This document shows, piece after piece, positions 56,918 to 64,000 of a DNA stretch of 64,000 bases. The first letter of the stretch is position 1; every line of letters begins with the position of its first letter. The translations under genes and the position numbers were made by a program. The DNA comes from Oleomonas cavernae (GTDB lineage Bacteria; Pseudomonadota; Alphaproteobacteria; Zavarziniales; Zavarziniaceae), in NCBI RefSeq assembly GCF_003590945.1, contig NZ_QYUK01000016.1:124001-188000 (forward strand). Reading direction: 5' to 3'. The notes beneath the pieces were generated by a model, which worked only from the letters and a program-made list of their open reading frames with translations, did not search any database and was not told where the DNA came from.

Positions 56918-58069
56918 ATGATCGATCTCGACAGCACCTTCCTGACCGAAGAGCACCGCATGCTGCGGGGCCAGTTGCGCCGCTTTGTCGAGACCGAGGT
57001 GATGCCCGCCGCCAAGGCCTGGGAAAAGGCCGGACAGATCCCGGCGGAGGCCTTCCGGCGCATGGGCGAGCTGGGCTTCCTGGGCCTTTCCATGCCGGTC
57101 GAATACGGCGGTTCGGGCTTCGATACCCTGGGCTCGGTGGTCTTCGGCGAGGAACTGGGCCGTTCGGGTTTCGGCGGCTTCGGCGCCTCGGTCACCGATC
57201 ACGCCGATATCGCGGCCCCCATGATCCGGCGCAACGGCAGTGCCGAGCAATGTGCCCGCTACCTGCCCGGCATCATCGCCGGCGAGCGCATCTGCGCCCT
57301 GGGCGTGACCGAGCCCGGCGGCGGCTCGGACCTGATCCGCATGAAGACCAGTGCGCGCAAGGATGGCGACAGCTACATCCTGAACGGCCAGAAGACCTTC
57401 ATCACCAATGCCTACTGCGGCGACCTGTTCGTGGTGGTCGCCCGCACCGACCCGGAGGCCAAGGGCGCCACCGGCTTCTCGATCTTCCTGGTCGAGAAGG
57501 GCACGCCGGGCTTCAGCATCGGCGCCAGGTTCGAGAAGACCGGCTGGCAATGCGCCGATATGAGCGACCTGTTCTTCACCGATTGCCGCGTGCCCGCCGC
57601 CAACCTGCTGGGCGAGGAGCACAGGGGCTTCTATTTGATGATGCAGGGCATCGAGCACGAGCGCCTGAGCATCGGCAGCCAGTGCTTAGGGTTGGCCGAG
57701 CGGGCGATCGAGATCACCCTGCGCTGGCTGAAAGAGCGGCCGGCCTATCGCGGCATGCTGTGGGACCTGCAATCGATCCGCCACGACATGGCCCAGATGA
57801 GCAGCGAACTGGCCGCCGCCAAGCTGCTGGTCTATCACGCCGCGGCGAAGAAGAGCCGGGGCGAGAGCGCCCGCATGGAAGCGACCATGGTCAAGGCGCT
57901 GGTGCCTGAATTGCTGAAGCGCGCGGTCGACAAATGCGTGCAGCTTCATGGCGGCATGGGTTACATGCGCGAGGCCGAGATCGAGCGCATCTGGCGCGAC
58001 ACCAGGCCCCATTCGCTGGGTGGCGGCGCCTCGGCCGTCATGCTGGACGAGGTCGCCAAACTGCTGTGA
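56918..58069 (+). CDS. Acyl-CoA dehydrogenase
   Basis: A 383-residue FAD enzyme with normal layout: helical N domain (LRRFVETEVMPAAKAWEKAG), FAD/substrate segment CALGVTEPGGGSDLIRMKT (about 128-146), beta domain with GQKTFITNAYCGDLFVVVAR, and C domain QLHGGMGYMREAEIERIWRD. ATG at 56918 follows CGGAGG. Divergent from the quinone reductase. With the crotonases it implies beta-oxidation of a side chain. Confidence 0.92.
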   Translation: MIDLDSTFLTEEHRMLRGQLRRFVETEVMPAAKAWEKAGQIPAEAFRRMGELGFLGLSMPVEYGGSGFDTLGSVVFGEELGRSGFGGFGASVTDHADIAAPMIRRNGSAEQCARYLPGIIAGERICALGVTEPGGGSDLIRMKTSARKDGDSYILNGQKTFITNAYCGDLFVVVARTDPEAKGATGFSIFLVEKGTPGFSIGARFEKTGWQCADMSDLFFTDCRVPAANLLGEEHRGFYLMMQGIEHERLSIGSQCLGLAERAIEITLRWLKERPAYRGMLWDLQSIRHDMAQMSSELAAAKLLVYHAAAKKSRGESARMEATMVKALVPELLKRAVDKCVQLHGGMGYMREAEIERIWRDTRPHSLGGGASAVMLDEVAKLL

Positions 58070-58424
58070 CAGGCCGGGGACCGACCCCGCCCATCGATTA
58101 ATTTCCCCCAAGGGTTCCGCTGGCGCGGGATCGATGCTAGGGTGCCTTTGGCATCCGCATATGCCTTATTGCTTCGAGGGAAACCCCCTCGCCCGGACCG
58201 GCCCCGAATCCTTCGCAGGTTCTGTTCGTAACAGATAATCAGCGGATCGCCCGAAGCCAGATTGGCAAGCAACCAGAGTGGCAAGCAAACGGCATCGTTG
58301 AGCATCCAGGTCAGCCTGGAACAAGCATCGAGAACCGATTTTTGTGCCGGTGCATGCACCACGGGGCGCTATGCCCCCTCGTTTTCAAAACGAACCCGAC
58401 GTCGACATGAAAGGAGAAATCCCC
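58070..58424. other. Gene-free stretch upstream of the phasin gene
   Basis: No coding sequence is supported in these 355 bp. Visible elements: direct repeat TGGCAAGCAA (about 58262-58292), palindrome GGTGCATGCACC (about 58347-58358), and a small stem GGGGCGCTATGCCCC (about 58362-58376). AAGGAGA at 58411-58417 is the phasin ribosome site. The repeats may be regulator sites. Confidence 0.4.
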
Positions 58425-58813
58425 ATGGCAAAACAGGCATCGACCAATGGCTCCAGCGCCACGACGGCGGCGGCCCTCATGCCGTTGGCGGCCCCCTGAA
58501 CGGCGCCTTGATGACGGCCTTCGCTCACAGCGGCGAGGTTTTCGCCCAGGCCTGCGCCCAATGGCAGAGCGAATTCTCGTCATTCATCGCCGCACGGTTG
58601 AAAGCGGACCAGGAACTGCAAGCCTCGCTCGCCGATTGCGACAACCCGACGACCATGATCAGTGTCCAGCGCGACTGGGCCAAGGCGGCGGCCGAGGCCT
58701 ATCTCGAAGAAAGCACCAAGCTGATGGACATCGGCATGGCGGCCGCGCGCGACGGCATGGCGTCATGGCTGGATGCCGCCCGGCAAAGCACACCCGTACC
58801 ACCCCAAACCTGA
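58425..58813 (+). pseudogene. Phasin-family protein, frameshifted near the N-terminus
   Basis: ATG at 58425, 7 nt after AAGGAGA, opens a frame that stops after 24 residues (MPLAAP*). The rest, LNGALMTAFAHSGEVFAQAC... to 58813, is in the next frame and has the helical amphipathic character and AxxQAxWQ-type text of phasins, which coat polyhydroxyalkanoate granules. Adding one C to the run at 58492-58496 joins the two into a product of about 129 residues. Probably a sequencing contraction. Confidence 0.75.
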
Positions 58814-58871
58814 CCACCGGTCCCCGTCGCTCGCCAGGGGCGCCAGGGACACCTTAGCCAGGGAGGTAAAC

Positions 58872-59087
58872 ATGCCAGGATCTTCGTATCGCCCCAACAC
58901 CGCAGGCGACCACCTGTCCCACCAAGTACCCCGCCGCCGGGCCCTGTGGCCGGTGCCGGTGTCCTCGCTCTCCGCCCTGGTCGACCTGGGCATGTCGGAT
59001 GAAGGGATCGGCCGCTATCTCGCCGTCAGCCCCGAAGCGATCGCCCGGCTTCGGGCCAAGCACCACCTGCCGCTCACCGATCGCTAG
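58872..59087 (+). CDS. Small helix-turn-helix-like hypothetical protein
   Basis: A 71-residue protein. GGGAGG lies 5 nt before ATG at 58872. The C-terminal 40 residues (SALVDLGMSDEGIGRYLAVS then PEAIARLRAKHHLP) look like a helix-turn-helix of the kind that inspects DNA or acts as a small regulator. Next to the phasin gene; could control storage-polymer genes, which is inference only. Confidence 0.6.
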   Translation: MPGSSYRPNTAGDHLSHQVPRRRALWPVPVSSLSALVDLGMSDEGIGRYLAVSPEAIARLRAKHHLPLTDR

Positions 59088-59162
59088 CAGGATTGCCGGC
59101 AGCGCGTGCTTGGCGCTGCCGGCCCCCTTCCCCCGTCAACCCGCAGCCCCTATAAGCGGGGC

Positions 59163-60995
59163 ATGAGTCCCCCACTGCCCCAACCCCTGGCCGTTCTGCG
59201 TGATGTGTTCGGCTTTGATGCCTTTCGCGGGCAACAGGCCGCGATCGTCGACCATGTGATCGGCGGCGGCGATTGCCTGGTGGTGATGCCCACCGGCGGC
59301 GGCAAGTCGCTGTGCTACCAGATCCCCGCCCTGTGCCGGACCGGCGTGGGCGTGGTGGTCTCGCCCCTGATCGCCCTGATGCAGGACCAGGTGGAGGCGC
59401 TGCGCCAGGTCGGCGTGCGCGCCGCCGCGCTCAATTCGGCGCTGGATGCCAACGAGGCGCGGGCGGTCGAACGGGCCCTGGTGAAGGGCGATCTCGACCT
59501 GGTCTATGTGGCGCCCGAACGGCTGCTGACCGACCGCTTCCTCGACCTGCTGGACGAGGCGCCCATCGCCCTGTTCGCGATCGACGAAGCCCATTGCGTC
59601 TCCCAATGGGGCCATGATTTCCGGCCGGAATATTTGCAACTGGAGGTCCTGCACCGGCGCTATCCCACTGTCCCGCGCATCGGCCTGACCGCCACCGCCG
59701 ATGGCCCGACCCGCGCCGACATCGCCAAGCGCCTGGGGCTGGACGAGGCGCCGTTGTTCATGGCCGGCTTCGACCGGCCTAATATCCGCTACACCGTGGT
59801 GCCCAAGCTCGAACCCCGGGTCGGCCTGAAGCGCTTCCTGGACGGGCGCAAGGGCGAGGCCGGCATCATCTATTGCATGAGCCGCGCCAAGGTCGAGACC
59901 ATGGCGGAATGGTGCGTGGCCCAGGGCGTGCCCGCCCTGCCCTATCACGCCGGGCTGGACCGCGAGGTGCGTGCCTGCAACCACGACCGCTTCCTGAAGG
60001 AGGACGGCGTGGTGATGGTGGCAACCATCGCCTTCGGCATGGGGATCGACAAGCCCGACGTGCGCTTCGTCGTCCACCTCGACCTGCCCAAGACCATCGA
60101 GTCCTACTACCAGGAAACCGGCCGCGCCGGGCGGGACGGCCTGCCCTCGGAAGCCCTGCTGTTCTACGGCCTGGAGGATGTCGCCCGCCTGCGCCAGCTC
60201 ATGGCCGGATCCGAAGCCGCCGAGACCCACAAGCGGGTGGAGAAGGCCAAGCTCGAAGCGCTGCTCGGCTTTTGCGAAAGTGCCCGCTGCCGCCGCCAGG
60301 TGCTGCTCGGCTATTTCGGCGAGACCCTGGAGAAGCCCTGCGGCAATTGCGATATCTGCCTCAACCCGGTGAAGACCCGCGACGGCACGATCGAGGCGCA
60401 GATGGCGCTGTCGTGCATCTATCGCACCGGGGAGCGTTTCGGCGCCGTCCATGTCATCGATGTGCTGATCGGCCACGAGACCGAGAAGGTGAAGAGCTTC
60501 GGCCACGACCAGATCAAGACCTTCGGTGTGGGCAAGGAGCGCAGCCGCGACGCCTGGCGCGGCACCATCCGGCAATTGGCCGCGTTAGGCCTGGTCGAAG
60601 TCGACCTGGAGCGGCACGGTGCCCTGGTGCTGGGCCAGGGCTCGCGCGAGGTGCTGCGCGGCGAGCGCCGGGTCGAACTGCGCGAGGATCCGCCGCCCGC
60701 CATTGCGCCCAAGCGCAGCCGGTCGAACGGCACGCCCACCGCCCGCCCCAGCGATGGCGCCGAAGGTGCCCTGTTCTCCGCCCTGCGCGCGCTGCGCCTG
60801 GCCCTGGCCAAGGAACAGGGCGTGCCGCCCTATGTGATCTTCCACGACACGACCCTGATCGAACTGGCCCGCCGCCGCCCCCAGGACCGCGGCGACTTCG
60901 CCCAGGTGCCGGGTGTCGGCCAGGCCAAGCTGGACCGCTACGCCGCGCCGTTCCTGGACCTCATCCGCACCCACGACGATGGGGCGATGGGTTAG
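59163..60995 (+). CDS. recQ: ATP-dependent DNA helicase RecQ
   Basis: A 610-residue superfamily 2 helicase: Walker [16 protein letters not shown] in [19 protein letters not shown], motif [13 protein letters not shown], the RecQ zinc site with [12 protein letters not shown] and CGNCDIC, a winged helix and a C-terminal HRDC domain (about 540-605). It unwinds DNA in recombination and repair. ATG at 59163 is used; the longer reading from 59106 lacks a ribosome site. Convergent with metZ. Confidence 0.96.
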   Translation: MSPPLPQPLAVLRDVFGFDAFRGQQAAIVDHVIGGGDCLVVMPTGGGKSLCYQIPALCRTGVGVVVSPLIALMQDQVEALRQVGVRAAALNSALDANEARAVERALVKGDLDLVYVAPERLLTDRFLDLLDEAPIALFAIDEAHCVSQWGHDFRPEYLQLEVLHRRYPTVPRIGLTATADGPTRADIAKRLGLDEAPLFMAGFDRPNIRYTVVPKLEPRVGLKRFLDGRKGEAGIIYCMSRAKVETMAEWCVAQGVPALPYHAGLDREVRACNHDRFLKEDGVVMVATIAFGMGIDKPDVRFVVHLDLPKTIESYYQETGRAGRDGLPSEALLFYGLEDVARLRQLMAGSEAAETHKRVEKAKLEALLGFCESARCRRQVLLGYFGETLEKPCGNCDICLNPVKTRDGTIEAQMALSCIYRTGERFGAVHVIDVLIGHETEKVKSFGHDQIKTFGVGKERSRDAWRGTIRQLAALGLVEVDLERHGALVLGQGSREVLRGERRVELREDPPPAIAPKRSRSNGTPTARPSDGAEGALFSALRALRLALAKEQGVPPYVIFHDTTLIELARRRPQDRGDFAQVPGVGQAKLDRYAAPFLDLIRTHDDGAMG

Positions 60996-61050
60996 CAGCC
61001 GTCATTCCCGGCCTGCGCCGGGGTGACGACAACGGGGGCGGATACCAACC

Positions 61051-62259
61051 CTACCCGATCGCCTGATCCAGATCGGCGATCAGGTCGCCCGCATCCTCCA
61101 GGCCCACCGAAAGGCGCATGAAGCCCTCGGTGATCCCCACCCGCTCGCGCTCCGGCGCCGGCAGCCGCTGGTGCGTGGTCGACGAGGGATGGGTGACCAG
61201 GCTCTTGGAATCGCCCAGGTTGTTGGAGATGTCGATCAGTTCCAGCCGGTTCATCAGCTTGAACGCGCCCGCGCGCCCGCCCTCGACCTCCAGCGTGACG
61301 ACCGAGCCGCCCTGGCCCGACATCTGGGCCAGCGCCAGGTTGTGCTGGGGATGCGACGGCAGGCCGGGATAGGACGCGGCCTTCAGCCGGCCCTGGCCCT
61401 TGGCGCCGTCGAGGAAGCCCGCCACCTTGGCCGCATTCTCGCAATGCCGCGTGACCCGCAGCTCCAGCGTCTCCAGGCCTTTCAGCAGCAGCCAGGCATT
61501 GAACGGCGACAGCGACGGCCCGGTGTGGCGCAGGTACTGGTTCAAGTGCCTGTCGAAGAAATCCTGGCCGCACAGCACAGCGCCGCCCAGGCACCGGCCC
61601 TGCCCATCGATATGCTTGGTGGCGGAATAGACCACCACGTCGCAGCCGTATTCCATCGGCCGCTGCAGGATGGGCGTGGCGAAGACATTGTCGATGACCA
61701 CGCAGGCCCCGGCCTTGTGGGCGAGGTCCGTCACCGCCTTCAGGTCGATCACGTCCAGCGTCGGGTTGGCCGGGGTTTCCAGGAACACCACGTTGGCGGG
61801 CGCGCGCAGGGCATCTTCCCACTGGTTGAGGTCGCCGCCATCGACATAGGTCACGGAGACGCCGAAGCGCGGCAGGATGTCGTCGAGGATATAGCGACAC
61901 GAGCCGAACAGCGCCCGGCTGGATACCACCCGGTCGCCGGTCTTGAGTTGGCACATCAGCGCGGCATGGACCGCGGCCATGCCCGACGCGGTGGCGCGGG
62001 CCAGCGGTGCCCCTTCCAGGATCGCCATGCGTTCCTCGAACATGGCCGTGGTGGGATTGCCCAGGCGCGAATAGGTAAAGCCCTCGGCCTCGCCCTTGAA
62101 GCGGGCCTCGGCGACTTCGGCGCTATCGTAGCGGAAGCCGGAGGTCATGAAGATCGCCTCGCCGGTTTCGCCGAAATCGGAGCGATTGGTGCCGCCGCGC
62201 ACCAGCTTGGTCGAGAGTTTCCACTTGTCCGCAACGTTGCGGGGCGTACGCCGTGCCAT
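61051..62259 (-). CDS. metZ: O-succinylhomoserine sulfhydrylase MetZ
   Basis: A 402-residue PLP enzyme of the Cys/Met metabolism family making homocysteine from O-succinylhomoserine and sulfide. The cofactor lysine is in YSATKHIDGQGR; YSRLGNPT and ETPANPTLDVID are typical of MetZ. ATG at 62259 is preferred over TTG at 62268. The leader carries a SAM-II riboswitch and a terminator, so expression should fall when S-adenosylmethionine is high. Confidence 0.93.
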   Translation of the reverse strand: MARRTPRNVADKWKLSTKLVRGGTNRSDFGETGEAIFMTSGFRYDSAEVAEARFKGEAEGFTYSRLGNPTTAMFEERMAILEGAPLARATASGMAAVHAALMCQLKTGDRVVSSRALFGSCRYILDDILPRFGVSVTYVDGGDLNQWEDALRAPANVVFLETPANPTLDVIDLKAVTDLAHKAGACVVIDNVFATPILQRPMEYGCDVVVYSATKHIDGQGRCLGGAVLCGQDFFDRHLNQYLRHTGPSLSPFNAWLLLKGLETLELRVTRHCENAAKVAGFLDGAKGQGRLKAASYPGLPSHPQHNLALAQMSGQGGSVVTLEVEGGRAGAFKLMNRLELIDISNNLGDSKSLVTHPSSTTHQRLPAPERERVGITEGFMRLSVGLEDAGDLIADLDQAIG

Positions 62260-62284
62260 GATCACCAAGGGTCCCTGGGCCCAT

Positions 62285-62309
62285 AAAAAAACCCGGCCGA
62301 CGGCCGGGT
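62285..62309 (-). terminator. Intrinsic terminator in the metZ leader
   Basis: On the minus strand ACCCGGCC-GTC-GGCCGGGT followed by six T (62290-62285). It lies just downstream of the SAM-II aptamer and 26 nt before the metZ ATG, so it can act as a SAM-responsive attenuator. Confidence 0.85.
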
Positions 62310-62317
62310 GGAATCCC

Positions 62318-62374
62318 CCGGCCTTTTAGCGGTTTTTAACGTGGCCGCAAGCCGACCGGCTCAAATCCCACGGG
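62318..62374 (-). promoter_or_regulatory. SAM-II riboswitch upstream of metZ
   Basis: The leader matches the SAM-II (metA motif) aptamer: CGTGG (62372-62368) pairs with CCACG (62344-62340), with the GATTTGAGCC and GGCTTGCGGCC segments between. The downstream GTTAAAAACCGCTAAAAGG supplies the conserved TTAAA and GCTAAAAGG that form the pseudoknot. It is followed by a terminator and metZ, a known target class. Confidence 0.92.
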
Positions 62375-62505
62375 AAGCGGAGCATAGGGCGGGAGGGAGG
62401 GGGCGTCAAGGGTTGGGTGGAATGACCGCCACTCGCGTTTGCGTTGAGCCAAAGTAAAATTTCCCGTAACGTCTCAGCTAATGTGCAGCGAAATTGGGGC
62501 TAAAA

Positions 62506-64000
62506 TTGTTTTCCAAGAGGTTACTTACAGCTCTGGTTTCTCGCGGCTATTTCCCACGGGAGCTTCCAGCGACATTCACCACCACAGATTTCGGAGAGCG
62601 CGTTGGTGGAGTAATCGCCGACTGGGAGAAAGCAAAAATATTTACGACAGACAAAGTAAACTACAAGAAATCTGGAAATAGGATTAAATTGTCGTCGTCA
62701 TATACATACAAAATTCCGGAGGCAGAAATTGAAATTATTTCAAAGCCAAAGAGAGGGTACGAACGAAGAAATATTCATATTACCCACCCTCTGCCACAAG
62801 CTCTTTTGTCAAGAGAATTGATAGAGAATTGGAGGACCATCTGTAAATGGACGGCAAAAAGCAAATTTACTATAGATAAATTGGAAATATCGGAAAATTT
62901 CGAGAGATCTATAAAAGATATCAATTTTCGGGTCCATGGTGCAAAGAAAAATTTTATTGAAGCTTCTGCAAATTGGATAGTACAGACGGATATTAGCCGA
63001 TTTTACCCCTCTATTTATACCCACTCCATTCCGTGGGCCGCATACGGAAAGCAAAAGGTGAAGGGCAATTTAAATTTGTACAAGGGGTCTTTGGGGGATA
63101 GACTAGATATATTAGTTAGAGCATGCAATAGAAATCAGACAATTGGGATTCCTATTGGTCCAGAAACCTCAAGAATTCTATCGGAAATAATTTCGTCTCG
63201 TATTGATTTGAATTTCTCTCAGCGAATGCCTTCGATAAAAGTGGATAGCGTAGATAGGCTGCAGGATGATTGGTTCGCAGGAGCAGAGAATTTTAGCGAA
63301 GCTGAAAATATAATATCAGCGATAACGCACGTATATCGGGATTACGGCCTTGAGATAAATGGTGGAAAAACTTCTATTGATAGGATGATCGCCGCCCCAT
63401 TCGCTGGTTGGCGCTCGGAACTTGCATCATTTCTCTCCCACAAGAGCGGCCCACTACGATCAGGTAGACTTAAAGAATTTCTCGATATGGGTTTAAACCT
63501 TCAATCCAAAACACCCAATGATCCAGTTATTAACTATGCCATGTCTGTCATTGAAGGGCAGCGTTACAATGATTCAGACGCTGAAATATTGGAATCATTT
63601 TTGCTTAAAGCTGCCGCTATATCGCCGATATCTTTAGATAAGATATGCAGAGTAATTCTAAATATAAACAACTATACAAAAACAATATCTAAAAGAAGAA
63701 TAGTCAATAGATTTAGATCACTGATCGATATAAATATGCAAAATGGCAACACTTATGAAGTCATTTGGCTACTGTTTACAATCCGAGGACTCAAGAAAAC
63801 TTTTGATTCTAAGGTGTTAACGGAATCATTGGACCTATATAGTGGAAGCGTAATACCTCTTATTTTACTGGAAATGAAGAATAATGGGACGTTTCTCGGA
63901 AAATTACCGATTTCTCGCTGGCAGTCGTCCATCGACGATGAAACCATAAAAAGTGATTGCATTTGGCTTTTGGCATATGAGGGCATGAGGAGAGGATGGC
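62506..64000 (+). CDS. Abi/defence-type reverse transcriptase (C-terminus cut by window edge)
   Basis: At least 498 codons without a stop. After LLTALVSRGYFPRELPATF, the RT core has TDISRFYPSIYTHSIPWA with D162, GIPIGPETSRILSEI near residues 214-228, LQDDW with D254 and D255, and LEINGGKTSI. The catalytic triad is complete. The C-terminal ~200 residues are helical (ending WLLAYEGMRRGW), as in AbiA/AbiK and other unknown-group or defence-associated RTs; subtype is not assignable. No ATG: the frame opens at 62482, so TTG at 62506 (GGGG 5 nt upstream) or 62494 is the start. Codon use and base composition are AT-rich, unlike the rest of the window, which indicates recent transfer. Confidence 0.85.
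   Translation, partial: MFSKRLLTALVSRGYFPRELPATFTTTDFGERVGGVIADWEKAKIFTTDKVNYKKSGNRIKLSSSYTYKIPEAEIEIISKPKRGYERRNIHITHPLPQALLSRELIENWRTICKWTAKSKFTIDKLEISENFERSIKDINFRVHGAKKNFIEASANWIVQTDISRFYPSIYTHSIPWAAYGKQKVKGNLNLYKGSLGDRLDILVRACNRNQTIGIPIGPETSRILSEIISSRIDLNFSQRMPSIKVDSVDRLQDDWFAGAENFSEAENIISAITHVYRDYGLEINGGKTSIDRMIAAPFAGWRSELASFLSHKSGPLRSGRLKEFLDMGLNLQSKTPNDPVINYAMSVIEGQRYNDSDAEILESFLLKAAAISPISLDKICRVILNINNYTKTISKRRIVNRFRSLIDINMQNGNTYEVIWLLFTIRGLKKTFDSKVLTESLDLYSGSVIPLILLEMKNNGTFLGKLPISRWQSSIDDETIKSDCIWLLAYEGMRRGW

Noticed and set aside
62380-62480. tRNA or attachment site at the island edge
   Set aside because: No cloverleaf or flanking direct repeat could be found by eye.
62481-62681. 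66-codon ATG frame at the start of the RT region
   Set aside because: It overlaps the conserved RT N-terminus (SRGYFPRELP) in another frame, and joining it to the RT would need a one-base loss, not the one-base gain seen at other sites.
62809-63986. Minus-strand frames inside the RT (62809-63054 and 63753-63986)
   Set aside because: Short and antisense to the RT, which has conserved catalytic motifs.

Overview
The window is about 64 kb of high-GC DNA, except for the last ~1.5 kb. It comes from an alphaproteobacterial autotrophic methylotroph. The evidence is a red-type form I RuBisCO operon with its own cbbR, a lanthanide-type XoxF methanol dehydrogenase, a pqq operon and the glutathione-linked formaldehyde oxidation genes, all close together. 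A SAM-II riboswitch in front of metZ is also typical of Alphaproteobacteria. Genus cannot be fixed from the sequence; a Rhodospirillales/Acetobacterales-type methylotroph is a guess.

Layout. 1-6 kb: a FIST-domain sensor cut by the window edge, a cytochrome c, an intact three-gene ABC system of the PQQ-alcohol-dehydrogenase type (ATPase, ABC-2 permease, periplasmic binding protein) and a porin. 6-17 kb: cbbR divergent from cbbF-cbbP-cbbT-pgk-cbbA-cbbL-cbbS-cbbX-cbbE, then an exported pentapeptide-repeat protein. 17.7-22.2 kb: a small Cys-containing protein, a second cytochrome c, a NitT/TauT-type ABC transporter and a quinoprotein-relay metallohydrolase. 22.5-27.3 kb: xoxF, xoxG, xoxJ, a CxxxCW rhodanese-like protein and a SoxYZ-like carrier. 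27.4-31 kb (minus): two exported proteins of unknown function and a histidine kinase/response regulator pair. 31.2-36.3 kb: a second copy of the PQQ-type ABC system, with two frameshifted genes, plus a beta-propeller and an SRPBCC protein. 36.3-39.1 kb (minus): pqqA, B, C and E, without pqqD. 39.4-43.3 kb: another SRPBCC/beta-propeller pair, then gfa and frmA.

43.4-58.8 kb looks like a catabolic cluster for a hydrophobic substrate: DUF1302 and DUF1329 outer-envelope proteins, a short-chain dehydrogenase, AraC and MalT/LuxR regulators, two enoyl-CoA hydratase family enzymes, a carotenoid/stilbene-cleaving oxygenase, a quinone reductase, an acyl-CoA dehydrogenase and a phasin. 59.1-62.4 kb holds recQ and metZ, the latter behind a SAM-II riboswitch and an intrinsic terminator. 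From about 62.48 kb the DNA becomes AT-rich and encodes a reverse transcriptase of the Abi/defence-associated (UG/DRT-like) kind that runs off the window.

How it fits together: XoxF (PQQ plus lanthanide) oxidises methanol in the periplasm and passes electrons to XoxG. Formaldehyde is trapped on glutathione by Gfa and oxidised by FrmA, and the resulting CO2 can be fixed by the Calvin cycle. The quinoprotein-associated ABC, propeller, SRPBCC and carrier proteins are conserved companions of this pathway with no settled function.

Caution: five genes (binding protein 2, permease 2, SDR, quinone reductase, phasin) each carry one apparent single-base contraction in a G/C run. That pattern suggests sequencing error at least as much as real decay.
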